64,000 nucleotides of DNA, from positions 62,001 to 126,000 of the forward strand of contig NZ_JADOTZ010000001.1 in NCBI RefSeq assembly GCF_015751895.1, written 5' to 3'. The DNA comes from Zhihengliuella flava (GTDB lineage Bacteria; Actinomycetota; Actinomycetes; Actinomycetales; Micrococcaceae). Below the pieces are notes generated by a model. It saw only the letters and a program-made list of their open reading frames with translations. It was not told where the DNA came from and made no database searches. Position 1 is the first letter of the stretch; each line of letters starts with the position of its first letter. The position numbers were made by a program, and so were the translations under genes. Shown piece after piece: positions 38,084 to 47,385 of this stretch.

Positions 38084-38131
38084 CGAGGGGACGTCGACGC
38101 GCGGTTCGCCCCTTGCCTGCAAGGGGCTTTT
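38084..38131 (+). promoter_or_regulatory. leuS transcription attenuator (antiterminator plus terminator)
   Basis: The terminator is an 8-bp stem GCCCCTTG (38108-38115) with CAAGGGGC (38120-38127), loop CCTG, followed by TTTT (38128-38131). Its left arm CCCCTTG can pair instead with CGAGGGG at 38084-38090 (seven pairs, one G-U), which forms an antiterminator. A ribosome stalled on the Leu codons upstream would favour the antiterminator and allow leuS transcription. All parts are visible in the sequence; the switching is inferred. Confidence 0.75.
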
Positions 38132-38213
38132 GCATGTATTGGCCATGCCTGGCCGGTCCCGAGAGTGGGACGAGCCGACGCACCACGTACCGACAGTGAA
38201 GGTGAAACAACAC

Positions 38214-40712
38214 GTGAGCACGCAGCCCAGCGAAGCGACCCCCAGCGGCACCGCGTACGACTTCCGCGACATCGAATCTCAGTGGGCACCGGTCTGGGAG
38301 GACCTCGGTGTCTTCACGCCGGCCGACGACGGAAGCCGTGAGCGTCGCTACGTGTTGGATATGTTCCCGTACCCCTCCGGCGACCTCCACATGGGCCACG
38401 CCGAAGCCTTTGCCATGGGTGATGTGGTGGCCCGCTACTGGAACCAGTGCGGATATGACGTGCTGCATCCCATTGGGTGGGACTCCTTCGGTTTGCCGGC
38501 CGAAAACGCGGCGATCAAACGGGACGCCCACCCCGCCGAGTGGACCTACAAGAACATCGATACCCAGGCGGCGTCGTTCAAGCGCTATGCCATCAGCGCC
38601 GACTGGTCCCGGCGGCTCCACACCTCGGATCCCGAGTACTACCAATGGACGCAGTGGTTGTTTAACCGCTTTTACGAGAAGGGGCTGGCGTACCGCAAGA
38701 ACCACCCCGTGAATTGGTGCCCGAAGGACCAGACCGTGCTCGCCAATGAGCAGGTGGTTGACGGTGCGTGTGAGCGGTGCGGCACGGCCGTGACCAAGAA
38801 GAGCCTGAACCAGTGGTACTTCAAAATTACCGACTACGCTGACCGCCTGCTGGAAGACATGGAGCAGTTGAAGGGCCACTGGCCCGAACGCGTCCTCACC
38901 ATGCAGAAGAACTGGATCGGACGCTCGGCCGGCGCGCACGTCACCTTCCGGGTCGAGGCCGCCGCAGGCCGCGACGAGGAATCAGTGACCGTCTTCACCA
39001 CGCGTCCCGACACGCTCTACGGAGCGACGTTCTTCGTGGTCGCGGCGGACGCGGAACTCGCCGATCGGCTCGTCACCGACGAACAGGCCGGAGCGCTGGC
39101 CGACTACCAAGAGCGGGTGAAGGCCCTCAGCGAGATCGAGCGCCAATCCACGGAGCGAGAAAAGACGGGCGTCTTTACCGGCCGCTACGCCATCAACCCG
39201 CTCTCCGGTGAGCGGCTCCCCGTGTGGGCCGCTGACTACGTCCTGGCCGATTATGGAACCGGCGCTATCATGGCGGTACCGGCTCACGACCAGCGTGACT
39301 TGGACTTCGCCAAAACCTTCGACCTGCCCGTGCGCGTCGTCGTGGATACGGGCGAAGAGGACCCGGCCCAGACGGGCGTTGCCACAGCCGGCGACGGTCA
39401 GCTGATCAATTCTGGCGAGCTCGACGGACTCGACAAGGCGGCGGGCATCGAGCGGGCCATTGCCCTCGTCAGCGAGGCCGGAACCGGCGAGAAGACCATC
39501 AACTATCGACTGCGCGACTGGCTGCTCTCCCGCCAGCGCTTTTGGGGGACGCCGATCCCGATCATTCACTGCGGTGACTGCGGCGAGGTGCCCGTTCCGG
39601 ATGAGCAGCTGCCGGTGCGCTTGCCGGATAATCTCCGCGGTGAGGCGCTCGCCCCGAAGGGCACGAGCCCGCTGGCGGCGGCCGAAGACTGGGTCAACGT
39701 GGACTGCCCGTCGTGTGGTGGGGCCGCCACGCGTGATACCGACACGATGGACACCTTCGTCGATTCGTCCTGGTACTTCCTGCGCTTCGTGTCGCCGCAG
39801 TACACGGATGGCCCGTTTGATCCGGAGGCAGTCCGCCAGTGGATGCCCGTCGGCCAATACGTCGGCGGCGTTGAGCACGCCATTTTGCATCTGCTCTATG
39901 CGCGATTCTTTACCAAGGTGATCTACGACCTCGGGCTCATCGACGCTACGGAGCCCTTCGCCGCGCTGCTGAATCAGGGTCAGGTGCTCAACGGGGGCAA
40001 GGCGATGAGCAAGTCGCTCGGCAACGGTGTCGACCTCGGCGAGCAACTGGATCGGTACGGTGTCGACGCCGTGCGCTTGACCATGGTCTTTGCTTCGCCG
40101 CCGGAAGACGATGTGGACTGGGCCGACGTTTCGCCGTCGGGCTCCGCGAAGTTCCTCGCGCGGGCGTGGCGACTCGCGGGCGACGTCACCAGTGAGCCGG
40201 GGTGCGACGCCTCTGCGGGGGACACCGCTCTGCGCTCGGTGACCCACAAGGCCGTTGCCGAGGCCACGGAACTCATCGAAAACGGCAAATTCAATGTGGT
40301 GGTCGCCAAGGTGATGGAACTGGTCAACGCCACCCGTAAGGCCATCGACTCCGGGGCGGGAGGCGCCGATCCGGCGACCCGTGAGGCGGTTGAGGCCATC
40401 GCGATTGTCTTGAGTCTCTTCGCGCCCTACACCGCGGAAGACATGTGGGCACGCTTAGGGCACGAACCGTCCGTCGCGCGCGCCGGGTGGCCCTCGGTCG
40501 ACGAGGCGTTGCTGGTGGATGAGACGGTCACCGCCGTTGTTCAGATTAAGGGGAAAGTCCGGGACCGGCTGGAGGTCTCGCCCGAGATCAGCGAATCCGA
40601 GCTGGAGGCCGCCGCGATGGCGTCGCCCGTCGTACAGCGAGTGCTGGGCGGAGAACCGCCGCGCAAGGTGATTGTCCGCGCACCGAAGCTCGTCAACATC
40701 GTCCCGGCGTAG
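38214..40712 (+). CDS. leuS: Leucyl-tRNA synthetase
   Basis: Charges tRNA-Leu. The 832-residue class Ia synthetase has the HIGH-type motif [10 protein letters not shown] (near 57), the CP1 editing domain (about 230-420, [13 protein letters not shown]), a zinc-like CGDCGEVP segment, and the KMSKS loop [13 protein letters not shown] (near 600). GTG 38214 gives [12 protein letters not shown] and follows GAAGGTGAAAC. The frame is open back to 38130, but that lies in the attenuator. degV starts 10 nt downstream. Confidence 0.96.
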   Translation: MSTQPSEATPSGTAYDFRDIESQWAPVWEDLGVFTPADDGSRERRYVLDMFPYPSGDLHMGHAEAFAMGDVVARYWNQCGYDVLHPIGWDSFGLPAENAAIKRDAHPAEWTYKNIDTQAASFKRYAISADWSRRLHTSDPEYYQWTQWLFNRFYEKGLAYRKNHPVNWCPKDQTVLANEQVVDGACERCGTAVTKKSLNQWYFKITDYADRLLEDMEQLKGHWPERVLTMQKNWIGRSAGAHVTFRVEAAAGRDEESVTVFTTRPDTLYGATFFVVAADAELADRLVTDEQAGALADYQERVKALSEIERQSTEREKTGVFTGRYAINPLSGERLPVWAADYVLADYGTGAIMAVPAHDQRDLDFAKTFDLPVRVVVDTGEEDPAQTGVATAGDGQLINSGELDGLDKAAGIERAIALVSEAGTGEKTINYRLRDWLLSRQRFWGTPIPIIHCGDCGEVPVPDEQLPVRLPDNLRGEALAPKGTSPLAAAEDWVNVDCPSCGGAATRDTDTMDTFVDSSWYFLRFVSPQYTDGPFDPEAVRQWMPVGQYVGGVEHAILHLLYARFFTKVIYDLGLIDATEPFAALLNQGQVLNGGKAMSKSLGNGVDLGEQLDRYGVDAVRLTMVFASPPEDDVDWADVSPSGSAKFLARAWRLAGDVTSEPGCDASAGDTALRSVTHKAVAEATELIENGKFNVVVAKVMELVNATRKAIDSGAGGADPATREAVEAIAIVLSLFAPYTAEDMWARLGHEPSVARAGWPSVDEALLVDETVTAVVQIKGKVRDRLEVSPEISESELEAAAMASPVVQRVLGGEPPRKVIVRAPKLVNIVPA

Positions 40713-40722
40713 GGGGTCCACC

Positions 40723-41667
40723 ATGGCGACGCGCGGCCGGCCCGGGCGAGGCTGGCTGGACCGGATCCGTCGGCGGGCCTCCAGCGAGACCGCCGACGGA
40801 CCGCAGCCGCCGATCCGTCCGCGCGTCGCTGTGGTGACCGATAGCGCCGCTTCACTGCGGGCGAGCGATATTGAGCGGTGGGCATCGGTGGTGCGAGTCG
40901 TCCCCATGCCCGTCATGATCGATGGGCAGATTTTTACCGAGGGGCACGACGACGCCGCGGCGGCCTTGGCCCACGGTCTCGCCGCTGCGGTACGTATTTC
41001 GACCTCACGCCCGGCCCCGGGTGTGTTTGCTCGCTGCTATCGCGATCTGCTGGCCGAGGGATTTGAAGCCGTCGTATCGATCCACCTCTCGGGCGAACTG
41101 TCGGGAACCGCTGAGGCAGCCCGTGCCGCGGCGCGCGAGGTCGACGGCGAGGTACGTGTGGTCGACACACGAACTGTCGGTATGGCTGAGGGGTTCGCGG
41201 TGCTGGATGCTGCGGAGGCAGCCAGCTCCGGGTTAGCTGCTGAGGAAGTAGAGGCCGCAGCGCGCCGGGGTGAGGCTGGCATGATCAATTTCGTCCTGCC
41301 CACTTTGGAACAACTCCGTCGTGGAGGCCGCATCACCCTCGCGGCCTCTGTCCTCGGAACACTGCTCTCGGTTAAGCCCATTCTGACGCTCAATCACGGG
41401 CGCATTGAGATCCGCGAGAAGGCGAGGTCGACCAGCCGCGCGGTGGATCGCCTAGTGGAACTGAGCCGCCAACGCGCCCTGGAGTGTGAGCGGGAAACGG
41501 GCCGTAAGCCGCGCGTGGCCATTCATAGTTACGGCAGCGGCGAGGTGGGGCAGGAACTGGCCCATGAGCTCGCCGCGTTCGCTCGCGAAGAGGTGGTGCT
41601 GGTGGATCTACCCGCCGTCTTGGCGGCGCATACGGGCGCTGGCGTCGTCGCCGTCGTCGTGCGTTGA
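40723..41667 (+). CDS. DegV family fatty-acid-binding protein
   Basis: This 314-residue EDD-fold protein has the N-terminal VAVVTDSAASL, the fatty-acid-contacting STSRPAPG loop and SIHLSGELSGTAEAA. DegV/FakB proteins hold fatty acids for a fatty-acid kinase; no kinase gene is nearby. ATG 40723 follows AGGGGG, 10 nt after leuS. A short basic extension of about 40 residues precedes the fold, somewhat longer than in FakB. Confidence 0.92.
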   Translation: MATRGRPGRGWLDRIRRRASSETADGPQPPIRPRVAVVTDSAASLRASDIERWASVVRVVPMPVMIDGQIFTEGHDDAAAALAHGLAAAVRISTSRPAPGVFARCYRDLLAEGFEAVVSIHLSGELSGTAEAARAAAREVDGEVRVVDTRTVGMAEGFAVLDAAEAASSGLAAEEVEAAARRGEAGMINFVLPTLEQLRRGGRITLAASVLGTLLSVKPILTLNHGRIEIREKARSTSRAVDRLVELSRQRALECERETGRKPRVAIHSYGSGEVGQELAHELAAFAREEVVLVDLPAVLAAHTGAGVVAVVVR

Positions 41668-41747
41668 CTCTTTGTCCCCAACGGAGCGACACGAACGAGA
41701 TACCCACAGGCGCTGGTGCTAGCCGGTGTGCTCGCGGCATGTGAGCG

Positions 41748-41753
41748 TACGTT
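41748..41753 (+). promoter_or_regulatory. -10 element for a leaderless comEA transcript
   Basis: TACGTT lies 6 nt before ATG 41760, which has no ribosome-binding site. Confidence 0.4.
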
Positions 41754-41759
41754 CGTGGC

Positions 41760-42512
41760 ATGGTTCGGCATCGATGGCAGACGCAGCCAAGGACAGAGCG
41801 TTCATTACCGCGGTCTCGCGTGCGCTGGTCCATCGGCCGTGGAGCACTTCTCTGCCTCGGAATCTGTGTGCTCGTCTGGACCCTCGTGAGTTTATTGGTG
41901 CGGCCCTGGGCCGGCGAGGGAGAGGTCATCGGAGCGGTCGATCTCGAACGGTCGGACCCGTCGGCCGCCGCCTCGAGTGCTCCGCCGCAACCGGAAATCG
42001 AGGAAGGCACCCTCACCGCTGACGAACCGTCGACTGGAAGCGGGGTGGGGGAGCAACCATCGGCTGATGCAGACCTAATCCTCGTGCATGTAGCGGGCGC
42101 CGTGCACCATCCGGACGTGTATAAGCTGCCGCCGGGCGCGCGCGTTCACGAAGCCCTGACCGCAGCGGGCGGAGCCACCGAGGAGGCCTCGCCCGCAAGT
42201 CTCAACTTGGCGGCTGAGGTCCACGATGGGGAGCAGCTCTACGTGCCAACTCTCGATGAGGCGGCCGGGGCGCGGCCGCCGACAGGGCCGGGCAGCGGGT
42301 CAGAAGCCGACGCGGCGGAAGAGACGGTGAACGTGAACCTCGCGGATGCCGGTGCACTCGAAGAACTGCCGGGGATTGGGCCGGCCTTGGCGGAACGAAT
42401 CGTCGAGTTTCGCGAACGCAATGGCCCGTTTGGCGCGCTCGCTGACCTCGACGCCGTGTCGGGGATTGGTCCCGTGCTCGTGGAGGAGCTGGCGGATGCG
42501 GTGACATTTTGA
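41760..42512 (+). CDS. comEA: ComEA-like DNA-binding competence protein
   Basis: This 250-residue protein has a membrane anchor (about 28-48), a low-complexity linker, an SLBB domain (about 107-150, LVHVAGAVHHPDVYKLPPG) and a C-terminal double helix-hairpin-helix (ELPGIGPALAERIVEFRE and VSGIGPVLVEELADAV). ComEA binds incoming double-stranded DNA outside the membrane. It directly precedes comEC and overlaps it by four bases. Confidence 0.93.
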   Translation: MVRHRWQTQPRTERSLPRSRVRWSIGRGALLCLGICVLVWTLVSLLVRPWAGEGEVIGAVDLERSDPSAAASSAPPQPEIEEGTLTADEPSTGSGVGEQPSADADLILVHVAGAVHHPDVYKLPPGARVHEALTAAGGATEEASPASLNLAAEVHDGEQLYVPTLDEAAGARPPTGPGSGSEADAAEETVNVNLADAGALEELPGIGPALAERIVEFRERNGPFGALADLDAVSGIGPVLVEELADAVTF

Positions 42513-45055
42513 GCCCAGAAGCGCTCACAGCACGCCGGGTGAGCTCTCCGCCGTTGGACCTGCGGCCCGTCTGGGCTGTTGCCGGCGCGTGGCCAGCCGC
42601 GCTCCTCGAACCCGCCAGTGACGTTGCCTCCATCGCGGCAGCGACGGGTCTCGTGCTCACCGCTGGCGCTCTGTACGTCCTTCTGCGCGGGGTCGGGATC
42701 ATCGCATGGTCACATCACCTGTGGGGACCGGTGTTTGCCGCCGTCGGCGCGGCCACGCTCGTCGCCACGACCCTTGCCCTGTCCCCGCCAGACGCGGCCG
42801 GCGCCCAACGGGTCGACGATCTGATGGGTGAGGGGGCGGTGGTGCGGGCCGAAGTCGTCCTCAGTGCGGACGCGACGGTGCGTCCCAGCACGGGGCAGTG
42901 GCCTGGTGGGTCAGAGGAGGCAAGGCCGGAATCAAACAGTCCGCAGTGGCCATCCTCGGCGCAGAGTGTGCGGACATGGGAGCAACGAGGCCTAGCGGAG
43001 TTGACCCGGATTCGGGAGGGTCACCAGTGGAAGGCGGTCAGAGTCCAGGTGTTCATCGCGGTTCCTGTCGAGTCAGCGCCTGGTGTGCGTCCGGACGTCT
43101 GGCATCAGGGGACCCGGGTCATCGGATTCGTTCGTCTCGACCCGGCAGACCCGTCAATGAAACACGGGTACTGGGGGCGGTCGACGGGCACGCCGGCGGT
43201 GATCGAACCCCGTCGAGCGGCGTGGACCGAGCGTCTGCGGGATCAATTCACGCAGGCCGCAGCGGTGCTTCCAGAACAAGGCAGAGCACTGCTGCCGGGA
43301 ATGGTGATGGGGGATCGGAGCGGCCAGACGGAACAGCTCGATGAGGCTATGAAAGTGACGGGTTTGGCACACCTGACCGCCGTCAGCGGTGCGAATTGCG
43401 CTCTCATTATGGGGTTCGTCCTGTGGATCCTGCGTTTGGTTGATGTCCCGAGGGCTTTAGCCGCGCTTGTGGCTCTTGGCGCTCTGGGTGGGTTCGTTGT
43501 CTTGGTGGGGCCGGAGGCGAGTATTGTTCGCGCGGCAGTCATGGGCGCGATTTCTGCGGTTGCCGTCTTTGCAGGACGCGGACGTCAGGCCTTCGCTGCG
43601 CTCTGCCTGTGCATCGTCGTTCTCTTAGCGTGGATTCCGGACTTCGCGACGGACGTCGCATTTCAACTCTCGGTCTTGGCAACCGCCGGGATCGTCCTGC
43701 TGGGTCGTCCGTTGGCAGATGTGCTCAGCCGGGTGATGCCGTCATGGCTCGCGCAAGGAGTCGCCATCAGCGTGGCTGCACAGTTATTCTGCCAGCCGGT
43801 GCTGGTTCTGATCGAGCCGCGTTTGGCGACTTATGCGGTGATCGCCAACCTCGTGGTGGCTCCCGCAGTCCCGGTGGTGACGATCGCCGGAACACTGGGG
43901 CTCGTCCTCTCGAGCATGCCAGCTGTCTTCGTGATGCCGTTGGTCTGGGTGGCAGGGGTGCCCGCGCACGCCGTGGGACTGCTGGCCCTAGAGATCAGCC
44001 ACTGGCCGAGTGCTGCGGTGGCCTGGCCCGAGGGAGCGCTGGGAGTGATCCTGGCTGCGGCTCTGGCTGCACTCTGCGCACTCGGTACGGGGGCTGCGAG
44101 CTATGGGATGGGTGCAGGTCGAGGTTTTGCCGAGCGACAACTAGGCGTCAAGGCGCCGGGGCTCGCCATCGGAGCATTTCTTGCTGCCGGCGCGCTGGTA
44201 GCAGGCACCGTGGCCCCGGTGACGGCGCATATCGAGCCACGCGTATCCGCTGTGGTGGCGATGTGTGATGTCGGCCAAGGGGACGCCCTCATCATGAGGA
44301 CTGGCACCCACAGCGCGGTCGGGGTCGACGTCGGGCCGGATGCGGATGCCTATCTTGGGTGCCTCCACCGACTGGGAATTGACGAGTTGGAGGTTCTGTT
44401 CATTAGTCATTTGCACGCTGACCACGTCGGTGCCTTGGACGGAATCGCTGCTGAGATCCGAATCAGAAGGGTCTACTATTCGACTTCCCGACCAGTCGAT
44501 CAATCGCCGCAGGACCTGCCGCCTGCGTTGAGTGGGTCGGGCGTCGGCTCGCTCGAGATTCGTCGCGCCATCGCGGGAGATGTGGGACACGTTGACGTGC
44601 AGGCAGGGCCTCGGCACGGGCCAGGCCAGCTCGCGTGGAGTGTGCTGTGGCCCGAACCGAAGCGGATACCGGAGCAAGAGAACGACGCCTCGTTAGTCCT
44701 TCGCTTTCACCTCTCCGTGCCGCAGGGCAACCTGAGTGTCCTTGCAACGGGCGATATTGAACAAGAGGCGATGCGTGAATTTCTGAGGCACCACCCCGAT
44801 CTGTCGGCGGACGTCCTCAAAGTGGCACACCACGGGGCGCGAAATGGCGGTTTGGAAACGGCCGACGCGGTCCGGCCACGCCTGGCGCTGATCGGAGTGG
44901 GCGCGGGGAACAGCTACGGTCACCCGGCGACAGTGATTGTCGAGGGATTGGACGAGCGTGGGGTCGCCGTCGGACGAACAGATCGTCACGGCCTCGTGAC
45001 CATCACGTTCCCCACTGAAGGTCGCGCACAACTGCGAGGGCATCCGCAACCGTGA
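42509..45055 (+). CDS. comEC: ComEC/Rec2 DNA uptake channel
   Basis: Polytopic protein for transport of single-stranded DNA in natural transformation, 848 residues. Several N-terminal membrane spans are followed by the competence core (about 240-500, LTAVSGANCALIMGF) and a metallo-beta-lactamase-like domain with HLHADHVGALDGI (near 634) and KVAHHGARNG, which includes the metal ligands. The TTG start overlaps the comEA stop; a GTG at 42539 is a possible alternative. The pair is common in Micrococcaceae even where competence has not been shown. Confidence 0.93.
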   Translation: MSPEALTARRVSSPPLDLRPVWAVAGAWPAALLEPASDVASIAAATGLVLTAGALYVLLRGVGIIAWSHHLWGPVFAAVGAATLVATTLALSPPDAAGAQRVDDLMGEGAVVRAEVVLSADATVRPSTGQWPGGSEEARPESNSPQWPSSAQSVRTWEQRGLAELTRIREGHQWKAVRVQVFIAVPVESAPGVRPDVWHQGTRVIGFVRLDPADPSMKHGYWGRSTGTPAVIEPRRAAWTERLRDQFTQAAAVLPEQGRALLPGMVMGDRSGQTEQLDEAMKVTGLAHLTAVSGANCALIMGFVLWILRLVDVPRALAALVALGALGGFVVLVGPEASIVRAAVMGAISAVAVFAGRGRQAFAALCLCIVVLLAWIPDFATDVAFQLSVLATAGIVLLGRPLADVLSRVMPSWLAQGVAISVAAQLFCQPVLVLIEPRLATYAVIANLVVAPAVPVVTIAGTLGLVLSSMPAVFVMPLVWVAGVPAHAVGLLALEISHWPSAAVAWPEGALGVILAAALAALCALGTGAASYGMGAGRGFAERQLGVKAPGLAIGAFLAAGALVAGTVAPVTAHIEPRVSAVVAMCDVGQGDALIMRTGTHSAVGVDVGPDADAYLGCLHRLGIDELEVLFISHLHADHVGALDGIAAEIRIRRVYYSTSRPVDQSPQDLPPALSGSGVGSLEIRRAIAGDVGHVDVQAGPRHGPGQLAWSVLWPEPKRIPEQENDASLVLRFHLSVPQGNLSVLATGDIEQEAMREFLRHHPDLSADVLKVAHHGARNGGLETADAVRPRLALIGVGAGNSYGHPATVIVEGLDERGVAVGRTDRHGLVTITFPTEGRAQLRGHPQP

Positions 45056-45149
45056 GGGATGCCCCACCAGCACCCTCGGTCAGGGGAGAGGTGAGGCCAA
45101 GCGGGCGCGATAAGATCTGGTGTCAGCAGCCAACAGGAAGAGGAAGCTC

Positions 45150-46166
45150 ATGGCCGCAACGCGCTCACGTCAGGGTTCGACGCGCGGAGCGAATGACCCG
45201 CACGCGTGGCGTCAGCTCGAGCTCGCCCCGCTTATTCTCCTCAGTGGTCCAGAGAGCTATCTCGCTGCTCGCAGTTTCGAGATTGTTCGGCGCCAGGTTC
45301 TCGAGCGGGAGCCGGATACCGAAGTGACTCGTCTCGACGCGATGGCTTATGAAGCCGGGCAGCTGCTCATGGCGGCCAGCCCATCCCTTTTCGGTGAATC
45401 CAAGCACTTGGAGATTCGCTCCCTCGAGGGGATGAATGATGACTTTCTCCACGATGCTCTGCAGTTTGCCGCCGAAGCGCCCGCCGATGTCACGGTCGTG
45501 ATGCATCATGGCGGCGGCAACCGCGGCAAAAAGCTTCTCGATGCGCTGAAGAAGGCTGGGGCTGTCACCGTCCAGTGCCAACCGTTGAAGAAGGATGCCG
45601 ACAAATTGGACTTCGTCATGGCGGAGTTTCGGTCCCGGCGCCGTAAGATCCAGCCCGAAGCCGCGCGGGCCCTCGTGGCCGCCGTCGGGTCAGACGTTGC
45701 CGAGCTGGGTGCGGCGTGCTCACAACTGGTACAGGACGTCTCCGGCGAGGTGACGCATCAGGTTGTCGATGAGTACTTTGGCGGACGGGTTGAAGCGACC
45801 GGCTTCAAAGTTGCCGATGCCGCCCTCACAGGCAGGTCGGAAGCGGCACTGTCGACTCTGCGTCACGCGATCGCCACGGGAACCGATCCGGTGCCCGTTG
45901 TTGCCGCTCTCGCCGTGAAGCTGCGCCAAGTCGCCAAGGTGATCGGAGAACCCAAGTCTTCCGGTCAGCTGGCTCAAGAGCTCGGGCTACCGCCGTGGCA
46001 GGTCCAGCAGGCGCAAGAACAAGCGAGGTACTGGTCGCAACCAGACCTCGCGGCGTGCCTTGAACTTTTGGCGGAGACGGATCACATGGTCAAGGGTGCC
46101 GCGCGAGATCCCGAGTACGCGGTCGAGCGGGCCGTGGCTCGCATCGCCGCGGCGGCTCACCGGTAG
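45150..46166 (+). CDS. holA: DNA polymerase III delta subunit
   Basis: Clamp-loader subunit that opens the beta clamp, 338 residues. The N-terminal ATPase-like fold without P-loop (LILLSGPESYLAARSFEIV) and the C-terminal collar helices match HolA. ATG 45150 follows AGGAAGAGGAAG; a GTG at 45120 is in frame but sits only 3 nt from TAAGAT (45111-45116), a likely -10. The comEC-holA-rpsT order is the standard bacterial arrangement. Confidence 0.94.
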   Translation: MAATRSRQGSTRGANDPHAWRQLELAPLILLSGPESYLAARSFEIVRRQVLEREPDTEVTRLDAMAYEAGQLLMAASPSLFGESKHLEIRSLEGMNDDFLHDALQFAAEAPADVTVVMHHGGGNRGKKLLDALKKAGAVTVQCQPLKKDADKLDFVMAEFRSRRRKIQPEAARALVAAVGSDVAELGAACSQLVQDVSGEVTHQVVDEYFGGRVEATGFKVADAALTGRSEAALSTLRHAIATGTDPVPVVAALAVKLRQVAKVIGEPKSSGQLAQELGLPPWQVQQAQEQARYWSQPDLAACLELLAETDHMVKGAARDPEYAVERAVARIAAAAHR

Positions 46167-46171
46167 ACAGC

Positions 46172-46212
46172 AAAAATCAGGGCGGCTCCCGCAACGGGGA
46201 GCCGCCCTGATT
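46172..46212 (-). terminator. Bidirectional terminator between holA and rpsT
   Basis: A 16-bp perfect inverted repeat (46175-46190 with 46197-46212) with a 6-nt loop. On the minus strand it is followed by a run of five T, so it terminates rpsT. The same hairpin lies 9 nt after holA on the plus strand and probably serves both genes. Confidence 0.88.
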
Positions 46213-46227
46213 GAAAACGCGTGAGGC

Positions 46228-46488
46228 TTAGAGGGAGCCGACGCGCTGTGCGATACCGGACTTGCGGTTAGCAGCCTGGTTCTTGTGCAGAACTCCCTTG
46301 CTGACGGCCTTGTCCAGCTTGCGGCTAGCCGAGGCCAGGGCGGCCGTAGCGGCCTCCTTGTTGCCGGCAGCCACAGCCTCGTGAACCTTGCGGATCAGGG
46401 TCTTCAGCTCGGAACGGTACGCGGCATTGCGCGCACGCGCCTTCTCGTTAGTGAGGATGCGCTTCTTTTGGGACTTGATGTTTGCCAC
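46228..46488 (-). CDS. rpsT: 30S ribosomal protein S20
   Basis: This 86-residue basic protein of the small subunit binds 16S rRNA. It shows [20 protein letters not shown] and the helical [26 protein letters not shown] end. The GTG start follows AAGAGAG. It is convergent with holA. The 173 bases upstream, before the PemK gene, hold its promoter region and no other gene that I can see. Confidence 0.97.
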   Translation of the reverse strand: MANIKSQKKRILTNEKARARNAAYRSELKTLIRKVHEAVAAGNKEAATAALASASRKLDKAVSKGVLHKNQAANRKSGIAQRVGSL

Positions 46489-46661
46489 TTAGGTAAACTC
46501 TCTTGATATCGCGGATAAGGTCTGAGGGTGCTCTAGGAGGGCCATTGACTGAGTGGCGTGGGGATGCCTTTGGCGACCCTCTAGACGTGCCCGTCGACCT
46601 GCACGGGCACAGTGCCACTCAGTCTACCCTTCGGCGAGCCTGGGAGCAATGCGCGGTGCCG

Positions 46662-47207
46662 CTAGCGCACGTGGGACAACCGATCCGCCACCACCTGAAA
46701 CTCTTTGCGCCCCAAGATGGCCCCCTCGCGCCGTACTCCTTCTGGCAGCAGACGAATCACGCGGTCTAGTTTAACTTCACTGTCCCGGCCTTGTTGATCC
46801 CAGGCTCCGCTGCCAATATCGACATAGCGAGGATCCGAGGCGTGGGCGTTATTGCGGTCGCGACTCGTGAGCATAAGCCCCAAGAGGTAACCCCTGTCCC
46901 TGCCGACGAGGAGGACGGGGCGGTCTTTACCTTGCCCGAAGTCCTCCTCGAAGGGCACCCATGCCCAGACAATTTCTCCGGGATCGGGGCGACGGTCAGC
47001 GCGGGGTGAGTATTCGGGTCGTACCCGTCCCGTGAAATCTCCAGGGTAGCCGCCCTCTTCCCAGCTACCGCGGCCGAGTCCGCCGCGAACACTATCCGGC
47101 CGGTGCCGCCGTCGGGAGTCACTTCTCTGACCGGCCTTGTTGGCCTCGCGCATAATGCGCGAGAGCAGGCGCATGGCTCGCCGGACGTAGCTCACGTTGA
47201 ATCGCAT
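46662..47207 (-). CDS. Orphan PemK/MazF-family toxin-like protein
   Basis: This 181-residue protein has a MazF-like fold in the C-terminal two thirds ([49 protein letters not shown]), the layout of endoribonuclease toxins. A basic N-terminal extension of about 70 residues is unusual for a free MazF toxin. No antitoxin gene is next to it: rpsT lies on one side and the divergent lepA on the other. It is often seen at this locus in the family, which suggests a domesticated housekeeping role. ATG 47207 is 6 nt after a -10; ATG 47174 is an alternative. Confidence 0.85.
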   Translation of the reverse strand: MRFNVSYVRRAMRLLSRIMREANKAGQRSDSRRRHRPDSVRGGLGRGSWEEGGYPGDFTGRVRPEYSPRADRRPDPGEIVWAWVPFEEDFGQGKDRPVLLVGRDRGYLLGLMLTSRDRNNAHASDPRYVDIGSGAWDQQGRDSEVKLDRVIRLLPEGVRREGAILGRKEFQVVADRLSHVR

Positions 47208-47213
47208 AACGGC

Positions 47214-47219
47214 AAAATA
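47214..47219 (-). promoter_or_regulatory. -10 element for a leaderless PemK transcript
   Basis: On the minus strand TATTTT lies 6 nt before ATG 47207, with no ribosome-binding site in between. Confidence 0.45.
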
Positions 47220-47385
47220 TCAGGAGGAGCGTCAACACGCTCTTCAGGCTGACAACGACGACGGCCCCAGCCCGTGGCCCACCGCGGAGGGACGTCACGG
47301 CGGCGAATTCATGGGACAATGGGCCTTTGCGGCCGAGATCGGCCGGCTACGTCCCCGTGTCCGCATTACCAACGAGGTCTACAAC

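Noticed and set aside
37943-38213. T-box riboswitch before leuS
   Set aside because: I see no T-box consensus bulge or specifier loop. A short Leu-rich ORF plus terminator/antiterminator explains the leader better.
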